The notes beneath the pieces are model-generated. The model did no database searches, was not told the DNA's origin, and saw only the letters and a list, made by a program, of their open reading frames with translations. Positions 17,181 to 25,527 of a stretch of DNA of 54,125 bases are shown here, one piece after another (the stretch's first letter is position 1; each line of letters starts with the position of its first letter). Position numbers and translations under genes: made by a program. The stretch is from JAAZFF01 sp964405775. Its GTDB lineage: Bacteria > Verrucomicrobiota > Kiritimatiellia > RFP12 > UBA3636. The stretch is from positions 1-54,125 of the forward strand of contig CAYOPG010000004.1 in NCBI GenBank assembly GCA_964405775.1, read 5' to 3'.

Positions 17181-18244
17181 TCAATGCTCCTTTCTTTTAC
17201 AGAAAGCCTTGCGGCGTTAATTTCCTTTAAGCATTCCCGCAACTCCAGCACGGCATTATAGCACATGTTTTCGACTTGTGCGCGCGACTCTTTGGGGAGC
17301 TCCCCTCCGTCATGGAGCAGTTCAATCCCCGTCAGAAGCACCGTCGCCGGCTGTCCTACAGAGTGGCACGCCTCGGAGAGAGCTTCCATCATAAGGTGCT
17401 CCTTCTCCAAGGTGTTCTCCGCGATTTCTGCTCGGCGCCGATCCGTAGTGTCGATAATGGATATAACCATGCCGAGCGTGTGCCCATCCTCGTTTATGTC
17501 TGGTACTGCTGATATCTGGATGTATCGGATATCTTCATGGTGTTCGACTTGCTTTTCGGTGGTCCATCGTTCCCCTTTGGATATGGCCTCTATCATCGGC
17601 TCTACAATAGTGTATTCGTCAAACCATACTCTCAGGTTCTGCCCGATAACTTTCGTGTCGTCACCGCCTCCCAGCATGGATAGCAATTTGCGGTTGCCAT
17701 ACGATATCCAGCCGTTTGTGTCCGCTATGCCTATCCCCGAGTCTGTGTTGTCCATGGCATGGTAGGCCGAAAGAAGTGTCTGCTCCGCTTCCTTGCTCTC
17801 CTGGACATCCCTTATGAGGAAACACAAAAAATCCGATTGGCCTGGCTTAGTCCCGCGCCCGATCATCTCCACGGCGACGAAAGAGCCGTCGAACCGCTTC
17901 GCGAAAGCCTGAACGCGCATGTATCTGCCTTCGTTCACAGTTTTAACAGCCTCCGACATGAAGGCGTCCGTCATGCCCGCGATGAGGGAGTGCAGGGCAA
18001 ATCCCTCCAGTGATCCGAAATCCAAATAGCCAAAGAAATCAACCGCGCGATCGTTGCTTGAGACTATGATCCCGTCTTTTTCTGTCAAAAGTATGGCGTC
18101 ATAAGAAGACTCAAACATATATTTGTAGTCGATTCCTTCGATTGGCAACATTTCCCCTGACCGTTTTTTCCGATCCGCATACGATGCATCGTACCCAAAA
18201 GACCGTATGTCTATTTTCAGGGTTTGCGCACTATTGGCTTTCAT
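17177..18244 (-). CDS. PAS-PAS sensor with kinase dimerisation helices but no ATPase
   Basis: A 355-residue cytoplasmic protein with two PAS domains, at about residues 38-155 (YKYMFESSYDAILLTEKDGIIVSSN) and 160-272 (AMDNTDSGIGIADTNGWISYGNRK). They are followed by helices resembling a dimerisation/phosphoacceptor domain: LMMEALSEACHSVGQPATVL, with His294 in the right place. The protein ends there; the N-, G1- and G2-box ATPase domain is missing, and the sequence shows no remnant of one before the next gene. It could receive phosphate from another kinase or act as an antagonist. The downstream gene overlaps by 4 bases and carries a similar but His-less tail. Confidence 0.7.
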   Translation of the reverse strand: MKANSAQTLKIDIRSFGYDASYADRKKRSGEMLPIEGIDYKYMFESSYDAILLTEKDGIIVSSNDRAVDFFGYLDFGSLEGFALHSLIAGMTDAFMSEAVKTVNEGRYMRVQAFAKRFDGSFVAVEMIGRGTKPGQSDFLCFLIRDVQESKEAEQTLLSAYHAMDNTDSGIGIADTNGWISYGNRKLLSMLGGGDDTKVIGQNLRVWFDEYTIVEPMIEAISKGERWTTEKQVEHHEDIRYIQISAVPDINEDGHTLGMVISIIDTTDRRRAEIAENTLEKEHLMMEALSEACHSVGQPATVLLTGIELLHDGGELPKESRAQVENMCYNAVLELRECLKEINAARLSVKERSIE

Positions 18245-18408
18245 CGTTTCCTCTCGTTATCTAGCTTTGGTCGATCAGCACGGGCAAGCCGTTCAAGCTT
18301 CGCCACTTTGCGGTTCTCCGACAAAGAATGGATTCTGCCTTAACACGGAGTTTTTTGCAAGGGAAAAGGATAATTCTGGGAAAGTATATTGCATACTCAA
18401 ATGGTTGA

Positions 18409-19134
18409 TCACCTACTCCAATATGCCGTGTATTCGATGTTGCCTTTTGAGCCTGTGATAGGAGATTCTGCTACGCCGTTCCATACGAGCCCTATAGATT
18501 CACCGAACGATTTGATAGAGGAGATGACTTCCTGACGTACAGCTTCGTCGCGTACTACGCCGCCTTTGCCGACTTGTCCGCGCCCCGCCTCAAACTGCGG
18601 TTTGATTAGTGTGACGATTCCGCTGCCGGGAGCCAGAACTGCCGCCAAAGGCGGAAGGATTATTTTAAGAGAAATAAAAGAAACATCGCAAACGGCGAAT
18701 TCAGGTGTATATGGCAGGTCTGAGGCTTTCAAGTTGCGGGCGTTGAATTTCTCTATAACCGTGACCCTCGGGTTCTCGCGAAGTCGCGGGTGCAACTGGT
18801 CGATGCCCACATCAAGCGCGATAACATGTTCGGCGCCATTCTGGAGAAGGCAGTCGGTGAAACCTCCGGTTGAAGCGCCTACGTCGAGGCATTTTAGGCC
18901 TGTGACATCCAAGTTGAATGCTTTGAATGCGCCTTCTAGCTTTTCGCCACCACGGCTCACGAATCGGCTTTCGGCTATAAGCTCCACTTCGATGTCATCG
19001 GAGTATTTATTGCCAGATTTCGGGGACGGGTGGTCTTTTACTCGGACTTTGCCCTCCATGACCAAACGCTGAGCGGCGGTTCGACTCTCCGCTATGCCTC
19101 GGTTAACGAGGAGCTCGTCGAGGCGGATTTTCAC
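18409..19134 (-). CDS. tlyA: TlyA-family rRNA 2'-O-methyltransferase
   Basis: An S4 RNA-binding domain at the N-terminus (KIRLDELLVNRGIAESRTAAQRLVMEGKVRV) is joined to an FtsJ-like methyltransferase domain (CLDVGASTGGFTDCLLQNGA with the SAM site, FAVCDVSFISLKIILPP, and VTLIKPQFEAGRGQVGKGGVVRD). The family methylates 2'-OH of cytidines in 16S and 23S rRNA; older annotations call it hemolysin A. I choose the GTG at 19134, which overlaps the stop of the upstream glycosyltransferase gene as GTGA and leads straight into KIRLDELL. An ATG at 19155 would add seven residues. Confidence 0.9.
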   Translation of the reverse strand: MKIRLDELLVNRGIAESRTAAQRLVMEGKVRVKDHPSPKSGNKYSDDIEVELIAESRFVSRGGEKLEGAFKAFNLDVTGLKCLDVGASTGGFTDCLLQNGAEHVIALDVGIDQLHPRLRENPRVTVIEKFNARNLKASDLPYTPEFAVCDVSFISLKIILPPLAAVLAPGSGIVTLIKPQFEAGRGQVGKGGVVRDEAVRQEVISSIKSFGESIGLVWNGVAESPITGSKGNIEYTAYWSR

Positions 19135-20252
19135 GACAGAACCTTGGTTATGCAACGGGCGATGCCGTCAATAAATTGTTCTGGCCCGAACTTCTCCGCA
19201 TGGCGCCGAATTGCAGCGGAGTCGAATTCTGTTTGTGAGCAGCGTATCACCGCGTCCTCTAAACTGTCGGATGTCTGTTCGGAGAAGAACACTCCCGAGA
19301 CGCCGTCGGCGACGGTTTCGAGTGCGCCTCCGCGGGCGTACGCCACAACGGGACGGCCGCAGGACTGAGCCTCTAATGGCACTATGCCGTAGTCTTCTTC
19401 CCCGGGGAAGACTAGAAGGCGGCAATTGCGATACAGGGCTAGGATCTCATCGTCTGAGAGGCGCCCTGTTATTTCGACCGTAGGACCTGCCATGGCAAGA
19501 AGTTTGTCGTAGCATCCTCCTGAGCCCACGACCTTCAAATTCCATCCTTTTTTTGTGTAAAGTTCGACCGCGAGATCGATGCGTTTGTAGGGGACAAGCG
19601 CAGAGACTATCAGGTCGTAGTCTGCCGATGGGCCGCCTTCGGGATTTGGTGTGCAGCGCGCCGTGTCGACTGGCGGGTACACGACCTCCGAATCACGTCC
19701 ATAAAACCGTTTTATGCGGTCTGCCACATGGTTGCTTATTGCAACAAATAGATCCACCTCGCCGGCGGTTTTGCGATCCCATCTGCGAAGTCTGGCCAAA
19801 AGCGGTTTTGCGGCGGCTGCTTTCATTTTCGAGTCGCCGAAATACTCGTCAAAAAACGTCCAGGCGTATCGCATTGGAGTGAAACAAATGCAGAGGTGTT
19901 TTGCGTTTTTTCTTTTCCGGAAGCTTTTTGCGACGCAGTGGCTCGTGGTGATTAGGAGGTCTGCGTCTTGTGGTTTTAGCGATCGCGCCGCCGCCGGCAT
20001 GATCGGCAGAGCGTTTCTGTAGTATTTGGAAATCCCGGGCAGCTTGTTAAGGAAAGACGGTCGGATTTTATGCGCGTTTATTATGTCCGACACTGCATCG
20101 CGGTTGTAAATGAGCGTCGAAACAGGCGCGTCTGGGAAAGCTAGGCACAGATATTCGAAAACGCGTTCTCCGCCGCGCATTCCGGTTAACCAGTCGTGGC
20201 CAAGTGCGACGCTATGTCCTGCCGCCGCCGCGTATAATTTATTGGTTGTCAT
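19131..20252 (-). CDS. Glycosyltransferase family 4
   Basis: A 373-residue GT-B glycosyltransferase. The N-terminal half starts SVALGHDWLTGMRGGERVFEYLCLAFP, typical of GT4 mannosyl- or rhamnosyltransferases. The C-terminal half has the donor-binding segments VSALVPYKRIDLAVELY, VVGSGGCYDKL and the FPGEEDYGIVPLEAQSCGRPVVAYARGGALETV block with its acidic residues. It probably adds a sugar to a surface polysaccharide. Its start overlaps the end of the TetR gene by 14 bases and its end overlaps tlyA, giving one minus-strand operon. Donor and acceptor are not predictable. Confidence 0.88.
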   Translation of the reverse strand: MTTNKLYAAAAGHSVALGHDWLTGMRGGERVFEYLCLAFPDAPVSTLIYNRDAVSDIINAHKIRPSFLNKLPGISKYYRNALPIMPAAARSLKPQDADLLITTSHCVAKSFRKRKNAKHLCICFTPMRYAWTFFDEYFGDSKMKAAAAKPLLARLRRWDRKTAGEVDLFVAISNHVADRIKRFYGRDSEVVYPPVDTARCTPNPEGGPSADYDLIVSALVPYKRIDLAVELYTKKGWNLKVVGSGGCYDKLLAMAGPTVEITGRLSDDEILALYRNCRLLVFPGEEDYGIVPLEAQSCGRPVVAYARGGALETVADGVSGVFFSEQTSDSLEDAVIRCSQTEFDSAAIRRHAEKFGPEQFIDGIARCITKVLS

Positions 20253-20976
20253 CTGCAGCGGTGTCCTTCGCCTGCTTGCGCTGGCGCCGTGCGTCGGGCG
20301 GGACGCCTTTTATGGCGCGGATTCCTCCGATGACGAAGGCGCATATTTCGCGTGTAAAATGTTCCGCCTCCTCTTCCGTGGGTTTGTCGTTTCGGAAGAG
20401 GTTCTGCCTCGCGTTACGGTTGACTGTCAAAGCACTGAACTGGCTGTGTATCGCGAGGATGCAGCACCCGACCTGAAAGTCAGTTACATACGGGCCCATC
20501 ATTCGACGCAATCTTTTTTCGAGCTCCTGGATTCTGGGTGCCAGATGCTCCGAGAGGACTTCTGCGGAGATGGGGGATGGGTCGGTGATTTCGTTGGATA
20601 TAAGGCGGCGCAGCAGGCTTTTGGGGCCGGACTCGAAGACGGACAGCACGCATATTCTCAGGTAGTTGTAAAGCCATTCGCGGTCTTCATCCACGGTGAG
20701 ATCCAGCGAATCCGTTTCGCCTATTGCGTGTTCCACGCCGTAATCCCACACCACTTTGTAGAGTCCCTTTTTCCCTCCGAAATGGTAGTTTACGGCGGCG
20801 ATGTTGGCGTTGGCCTTTTTGCAGATATCCTGAGTGCGTGTGTTTCTGAATCCGAATTCAGCGAACTGCGTGGCGGCCACTTCGAGAAGGCGGTCTTTAG
20901 TCGATTTATCGTTACCGTGCTTTTTCCCCGGAGATTTGCCACGGCTCCCATCAGTTTTAGATAAAGTTTTTGTCAT
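20239..20976 (-). CDS. TetR-family transcriptional regulator
   Basis: A 245-residue regulator. After a basic, disordered N-terminus (about 25 residues), residues 26-72 form the TetR helix-turn-helix (TKDRLLEVAATQFAEFGFRNTRTQDICKKANANIAAVNYHFGGKKGLY). The ligand domain, with LLRRLISNEITDPSP, resembles the CecR/YbiH-like subgroup, which controls drug or metabolite export. The C-terminus is again basic. It is the first gene of a tight group with the glycosyltransferase and tlyA. Effector and target are unknown. Confidence 0.88.
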   Translation of the reverse strand: MTKTLSKTDGSRGKSPGKKHGNDKSTKDRLLEVAATQFAEFGFRNTRTQDICKKANANIAAVNYHFGGKKGLYKVVWDYGVEHAIGETDSLDLTVDEDREWLYNYLRICVLSVFESGPKSLLRRLISNEITDPSPISAEVLSEHLAPRIQELEKRLRRMMGPYVTDFQVGCCILAIHSQFSALTVNRNARQNLFRNDKPTEEEAEHFTREICAFVIGGIRAIKGVPPDARRQRKQAKDTAADDNQ

Positions 20977-20998
20977 TCAAGGCCTTTTCGGTTGCCAG

Positions 20999-21502
20999 CT
21001 ACATATTGGTTATCAGGTCTACCAGTCCTTTTTCTCCGACAAATGTGTTGCCTCTTATGAAGCTCACCACAGTGAAGTAAAGCAGAGGCAGTAGGGGTGA
21101 GAGACGCAGCAGAGTGAGCCAAACTCCGACACCTTTGCTTTCCCTATGCACCTGCCTTGCGCCGGCCAGCATTGTCCAGCTCATAAGCACGACCATGGTA
21201 GCAATGAAAATTCCTATCATGGCGAGGGTCTTTAATGACTGGTCAGCTTGAGCCACGATGTTTTCCACAGGTGTGCTTATCATCCAGCTAGACCAAGCTA
21301 TGTTTGCCACAATGAGCAGAATGCATGAGCTTGAAAACCACCCCTGCTTGGTGAACGAGCGGTCTGTTTCGAAAACCAGAAATTCGATCAGGTAGCATGA
21401 AACGCACAGAACAGCGATCGGCGAAATGAATACCAATTCGCGCAGTACCTCTCCTGCCGCGACTATCACCGGAAGCCACATCTGTTCTGTTGTTGAAATC
21501 AT
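20999..21502 (-). CDS. Hypothetical four-helix membrane protein
   Basis: A 167-residue hydrophobic protein with about four membrane segments, near residues 22-42, 58-78, 88-110 and 130-150. I recognise no family motif. It ends 22 bases upstream of the TetR gene on the same strand, so it may be co-transcribed with it. A transport target of the TetR protein is possible but is only inferred from position. Confidence 0.6.
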   Translation of the reverse strand: MISTTEQMWLPVIVAAGEVLRELVFISPIAVLCVSCYLIEFLVFETDRSFTKQGWFSSSCILLIVANIAWSSWMISTPVENIVAQADQSLKTLAMIGIFIATMVVLMSWTMLAGARQVHRESKGVGVWLTLLRLSPLLPLLYFTVVSFIRGNTFVGEKGLVDLITNM

Positions 21503-21597
21503 GTCAAGTCTGTACGGGGGTTGAAAGCCTCAAACTAACGCCTACCATCAGGCAAGCGCAAAGATTTTTATCGGCGTCAAGTCTACACCAGAACACT

Positions 21598-22383
21598 CTA
21601 CCAAGGCAACTTTAAATCGATGAATTCGAAAGGCAATTTAAAATTCCGTTGTAAAAACTCACCTACAGCCTTGACCCCGAACCGCTCAGTGGCGTAGTGT
21701 CCAGCCGAAATTACATTTACGCTTTCGTGTTTGGCGGTATTATAGCCTTCGAGGTTCATTTCCCCTGTTATGAAGCAATCAAGCCTTTCCGCCGCCGCCT
21801 GAGAAACTTCGCCCGCGGCGCCTCCGCTGACGATGCCCACGGTTTGCACCATTTCAGAACCAAACTGCAACGCGTGATGGGTGCCGTCCGGTGTGATGGC
21901 ACGTACTCTGGCGTGAAGCTGGCTAAATGGAATAGCTTCCGGCAATCTTCCTTTGCGGCCTATTAGGTTGCCGTGGTAGTTGCAGAACCCTGCCACATCC
22001 ACCAGTCCAAGCGCGGCGGCGATCTGCGCATTATTGCCCAGCACCGGATGTGCGTCGATTGGGAGGTGGGCTGCGTACAACGCGATGTCGTTATTTATCA
22101 GGAAAGATACGATCTCGTAGTTACTGCCTGATATTTTAGCCAGAGAATCGCCCCAACTGATGCCGTGGTGCACGAGACAGAGGTCGGCACCTTTGTCCTT
22201 GGCGGCGCGAAAAAAGTCGAGCGAAGCGTCAACTCCGCAGCAAATTCTAGAGACGGCGCCGCTGTTGGAGACTTGCAGCCCGTTGTGGGAGCTGTCTGTG
22301 AAATCAGCTATGCGGAGCTCCGCGTCCAAGGCGTCGGCGACATCTCTGGTTCTGGCGATCATTGGTTTATCTTGCTTATCCAT
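21598..22383 (-). CDS. Nif3-like dinuclear metal centre protein
   Basis: A 261-residue member of the Nif3/YbgI family (DUF34), widespread hexameric toroids with a di-metal site. Metal-binding signatures are seen: VHHGISWGD near residue 73, AAHLPIDAHPVLGNNAQIA near 105-120, and the C-terminal INVISAGHYATERFG block, which supplies a late His and Glu. SQLHARVRAIT and VQTVGIVSGGAAGEV match the family middle. The biochemical role is unsettled; GTP cyclohydrolase-related and metal-insertion roles have been suggested. It overlaps the next gene upstream by 25 bases. Confidence 0.9.
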   Translation of the reverse strand: MDKQDKPMIARTRDVADALDAELRIADFTDSSHNGLQVSNSGAVSRICCGVDASLDFFRAAKDKGADLCLVHHGISWGDSLAKISGSNYEIVSFLINNDIALYAAHLPIDAHPVLGNNAQIAAALGLVDVAGFCNYHGNLIGRKGRLPEAIPFSQLHARVRAITPDGTHHALQFGSEMVQTVGIVSGGAAGEVSQAAAERLDCFITGEMNLEGYNTAKHESVNVISAGHYATERFGVKAVGEFLQRNFKLPFEFIDLKLPW

Positions 22384-22838
22384 ATGCTCGTCGCCGCGGC
22401 GCTGAAGGCGATGCCGGTGAACATCCCCATAAGCACCTCGATGCGCGTGTGGCCGAGCAGCTCCTTGAGCCGCTCCTGCTTAAGGCGATGCTGGGTGAAG
22501 AGTTCGCGTATGATTTCGTTCAGCACCGCCGCCTGTTGGCCGGTTGCGCGGCGAACGGTCGAGGCGTCGAACATGGTTATTATGGCGTAAACTGCCGCAA
22601 TCGCGAAGATTGGCGATGCAAACCCCTCGGTGATCCCAAGCGAGGTTGCGAGGCCTGAAACCGTGGCTGAGTGGGCGCTGGGCATACCGCCTGTGCTGAC
22701 TAGATAATGGAGCCTTACACGGCGGGTTTTGAGGTAGGCCAGCAACATCTTTATGCATTGTGCCAGACACCACGAAAAAAAGGCGCAGAAGAACCATAGG
22801 TTCCGCGGGAATTCAGAAATGTTTTGTACTACCATCAA
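22359..22838 (-). CDS. Divergent PAP2-family (DUF212) membrane protein
   Basis: A 159-residue protein with about four membrane helices and the diagnostic STGGMPSAHSATVSGLATSLG stretch near residues 48-68, which mirrors the PSGHS motif of acid phosphatase/vanadium haloperoxidase enzymes. ASTVRRATGQQAAVLNEI and LGHTRIEVLMGMFTGI complete the DUF212 pattern. Members are thought to act on lipid or polyprenyl phosphates, which fits the neighbouring glycosylphosphotransferase gene, but activity is not proven for the family. Confidence 0.88.
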   Translation of the reverse strand: MMVVQNISEFPRNLWFFCAFFSWCLAQCIKMLLAYLKTRRVRLHYLVSTGGMPSAHSATVSGLATSLGITEGFASPIFAIAAVYAIITMFDASTVRRATGQQAAVLNEIIRELFTQHRLKQERLKELLGHTRIEVLMGMFTGIAFSAAATSIWISKINQ

Positions 22839-22901
22839 AAGTTCTTAGTATTTAAAGTGTGAAAAATGTGGGCTTAGACGCCAGTCATACGTCATTGTCG
22901 A

Positions 22902-24317
22902 TCAATACGCATTTCGAACGGCAGAGATGGTCCGCAGCAGGATTTTAAGATCCAGCGCGATAGACCAGTTCTCGAGGTACCATAGGTCGTGCCGTAGGCG
23001 CTCCTCTATGGAGGTGTTGCCGCGCAGTCCATGAACCTGCGCCCATCCGGTGATACCGGGCAGACACACATGGCGTCGCATATAGTGGTTGATCTCAGAG
23101 GAGAACTGTTCCACGAAGTTTGGCCTCTCAGGCCGCGGCCCGACAAGGCTCATGTCTCCCTTCAGGACGTTCCAGAATTGCGGCAGTTCGTCCACATTGT
23201 GGGATCGCATCCACGCTCCGATCTTCGTCCGCCGTGGATCGTTTTCATCGGCGAACACCGCTCCGGTTTCCGCCTCGGCGTCCGGCTTCATGGAGCGTAG
23301 TTTGTACATGCGGAAAGTTTTGCCACCGTAGCCGCAGCGTTCCTGCTTATAGAAAACGGGGCCGGGTGATTCGCGCTTTATGAGGATCGCCATGACGAAG
23401 ATCAGCGGGGCGGAGAACAGGAGACCTACCGCACCACCGACGATGTCTTCGATTCGCTTTGCCACTCTGTTGCCAAATTTGTCGAGCGGGCTGCGCCTTA
23501 GTCCCAGCAGCGGGATGTCGTCAACAGTCTCTACCTCAACGGAGCATGTCATAGTTAGAAACATGTCGGGCACGATGTTGAAACGTATCAGTCTGCGTTC
23601 GCACTCGAGCGCGATTTCGGAAAGTCGTTTTCTGGGGATTTCCGGGTCGGCTACAATGACCTGTGTGATATTAGGCGTTTTTTCGAGAATACTCTCGAGA
23701 TCGCTCTGTTCGCCCAGTACGTTTCCCGGCGGTATCGACGGATGCAAAGAATCGTTTGAACCGGTCTTGAGGACTCCGCTCACCTTTACTCGCAGCCGCA
23801 CATCGCGTTCAAAACACCGCACCAAATGCGCGGCCGTGGCATCGGTGCCAATTATTACAATCAGATTTTCCGCTGTCGCCTTTCGCGCTGCTGATATTTC
23901 AGCTTTGAAAAGCAAAGCGCGTTCCAGCACCACAAGAACTGCGAAGCATGGAAAAAAAAGCAGTATCACGCCGGTAGAGACTGCGTAGTAGTTCTTTACG
24001 AGACCCGAAATGACCAGCATCCCTACCGTAGCAGTTAATGCGCCCCGCACGAGCCGAGGCAGTTTCGCCGGGAACGTTCCACGCTGTGGACGCCGGTAGA
24101 GCCGAAGTGAGCGCATGGAAGCATACACTAGAACCACCATGAGCAACACCATGGGCATGTAATGCCCGTAAAGCTCATCGGGACGGCCGAACCTGACGTC
24201 AAACCATCCGCTGTCGAACCTGATCCAGATTGCCAAGTACACCGCAACCAGAGCCGCCGCCGCATCTGCGACTACGGCTATGACCGCGTTGTATGAATCT
24301 GCTGGGTTTTTAGGCAT
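22902..24317 (-). CDS. Undecaprenyl-phosphate glycosylphosphotransferase
   Basis: A 471-residue polyprenyl-phosphate hexose-1-phosphate transferase that starts the assembly of an exopolysaccharide or capsule repeat unit on the inner membrane. The N-terminal part has four to five membrane helices, the middle is a CoA-binding-like domain (VIIGTDATAAHLVRCFERDVRLRVKVSGVL), and the last 190 residues form the bacterial sugar transferase domain with KRESPGPVFYKQERCGYGG, FRMYKLRSM, HNVDELPQFWNVLKGDMSLVGPRPERP and GITGWAQVHGLRG. This is the long WbaP/CpsE-type form. Other polysaccharide genes stand at 19-20 kb and 41-48 kb. Confidence 0.93.
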   Translation of the reverse strand: MPKNPADSYNAVIAVVADAAAALVAVYLAIWIRFDSGWFDVRFGRPDELYGHYMPMVLLMVVLVYASMRSLRLYRRPQRGTFPAKLPRLVRGALTATVGMLVISGLVKNYYAVSTGVILLFFPCFAVLVVLERALLFKAEISAARKATAENLIVIIGTDATAAHLVRCFERDVRLRVKVSGVLKTGSNDSLHPSIPPGNVLGEQSDLESILEKTPNITQVIVADPEIPRKRLSEIALECERRLIRFNIVPDMFLTMTCSVEVETVDDIPLLGLRRSPLDKFGNRVAKRIEDIVGGAVGLLFSAPLIFVMAILIKRESPGPVFYKQERCGYGGKTFRMYKLRSMKPDAEAETGAVFADENDPRRTKIGAWMRSHNVDELPQFWNVLKGDMSLVGPRPERPNFVEQFSSEINHYMRRHVCLPGITGWAQVHGLRGNTSIEERLRHDLWYLENWSIALDLKILLRTISAVRNAY

Positions 24318-24409
24318 GCCTCCTCAAGGACGTTTACGGACTCCAACGTGGAGTCGGCGCGGAGTTGAGCAAACAAGTCTTACGGCCGCCGCGCATACGG
24401 CGCAAAAAA

Positions 24410-25339
24410 TCAGTTTGCAGGTGCTTCTTCCGCAACCTGTTTCTCTTCTGCAGGAGTTTCCTCCGCCGCGGGGGTATCTTGTTCCGGAGTCGCTTCAGCA
24501 ACAGGAACTTCTTCCGCTGCAGGTGCCGACTCTTGAACGGACTCCTCTTCGACTGTTGCTTCAACTACGGGAGCTCCCTCGAATGGGATCTCAACCGTCG
24601 CAGAATCTTCAGGCGGCTCGAAAAGAATTGATGACGGGGACTGCTCTGGCGAGAAGAAGGTCGATAGATCCGTCGAGGCGGGTGCGGCGGGAATAGTTAG
24701 GCGGTCTTTGGCGCGTACCAGTTCGTCGGCATAAGCCGCCCAGCGAGTTCCGGCGGTCTCGGTGATAAGCAGATCCAGAACGGCCTTGCCATCGTCCTTC
24801 TTGCCCGCGAGAATCAGCGAGCGGCCTAGCCCGAGGCGCGCCGTGGTTGTGAGGTAGCTGTCAGGATTGGCTTCAACAAAAGCGCGGAATTTCTCCGCCG
24901 CTTCGTCGACCTTCCCGTTCGCTTCGAGGCTGTGGGCGAGTCCCAACTCTGCCACCGCCAACATCTGATGCTTGGGGTGTTTCTTCAGAAATTCTTCGTA
25001 TGTTGACAGGGCGAGCGCATATTGTTCCTGTTCGAAGTACAATGCTGCAAGGCGCAGGCGGGCCAGCGGTGTTACGACTGATGACCTGTTTCCCGCGATG
25101 ATCTCCTCCAGAGCTTGTGGCGACCCAGCCTGTTGGAGCGACATGAGCGCCTCCGAAGAAGCGCTCTGCTTCATGCGTCCGTACTGCTGCACTCCGATCA
25201 CCGCCACCAAAACTACGATTGCCGCAATCGTGACAACATTGCCGTGGGTGTTCCACCACTTTTTAAGAGCTTCGAGTTCTTCAACTGTCTCAGGAGCTGC
25301 GTGCTCGAGGTTTTTCTCTGGTCTGGCCATGGATTTCAA
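24410..25339 (-). CDS. Membrane-anchored TPR protein, YfgM-like
   Basis: A 309-residue protein. A membrane helix at about residues 37-53 (VVTIAAIVVLVAVIGVQQY) is followed by a TPR domain (SSEALMSLQQAGSPQALEEI, ALSTYEEFLKKHPKHQ, AEKFRAFVEANPDSYLTTTARLGLG) exposed outside the membrane. The final 70 residues are a low-complexity Glu/Ala/Pro/Val tail. The N-terminal half matches the YfgM-type ancillary proteins of the Sec translocon, which link to periplasmic chaperones. The acidic tail is not part of that family. It lies upstream of nothing obviously related; the tRNA gene follows on the same strand. Confidence 0.75.
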   Translation of the reverse strand: MKSMARPEKNLEHAAPETVEELEALKKWWNTHGNVVTIAAIVVLVAVIGVQQYGRMKQSASSEALMSLQQAGSPQALEEIIAGNRSSVVTPLARLRLAALYFEQEQYALALSTYEEFLKKHPKHQMLAVAELGLAHSLEANGKVDEAAEKFRAFVEANPDSYLTTTARLGLGRSLILAGKKDDGKAVLDLLITETAGTRWAAYADELVRAKDRLTIPAAPASTDLSTFFSPEQSPSSILFEPPEDSATVEIPFEGAPVVEATVEEESVQESAPAAEEVPVAEATPEQDTPAAEETPAEEKQVAEEAPAN

Positions 25340-25388
25340 TGTCCTGCGAATCCGTTTGATGCGGATCGAAAATGTTTCTGTCTGGGAA

Positions 25389-25464
25389 TGGTGGGCCCTG
25401 AGGGATTCGAACCCCCAACCAAGGGATTATGAGTCCCCTGCTCTGACCGTTGAGCTAAGGGCCC
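25389..25464 (-). tRNA. tRNA-Ile2 (CAU), possibly tRNA-Met
   Basis: A complete 76-base cloverleaf with a 7-base acceptor stem (GGGCCCT with AGGGCCC), the TTCGAATCC T-loop and an encoded 3' ACCA. The anticodon CAT is complementary to 25429-25431. The sequence GGACTCATAATCCCTTGGT and the CTTAGCTCA start resemble isoleucine tRNA-2, whose C34 is changed to lysidine so that it reads AUA. An elongator tRNA-Met cannot be ruled out from sequence alone; the call depends on recognition by TilS. Confidence 0.88.
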
Positions 25465-25527
25465 AGAACAAATTTGCGAATAACGACAGAGAAGATACTA
25501 CATCCCCGACCCGAAATCAAGGCGAAT

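Noticed and set aside
18245..18408. Cyclic-di-GMP (GEMM) riboswitch before the PAS gene
   Set aside because: A CGCAAAGTGGCGAAGC string is suggestive, but the conserved GCAAACC half and the overall helix order are missing.
24410..24620. Repeat array in the 3' part of the TPR gene
   Set aside because: The apparent repeats are an Ala/Glu/Pro low-complexity coding tail, not unit repeats in DNA.
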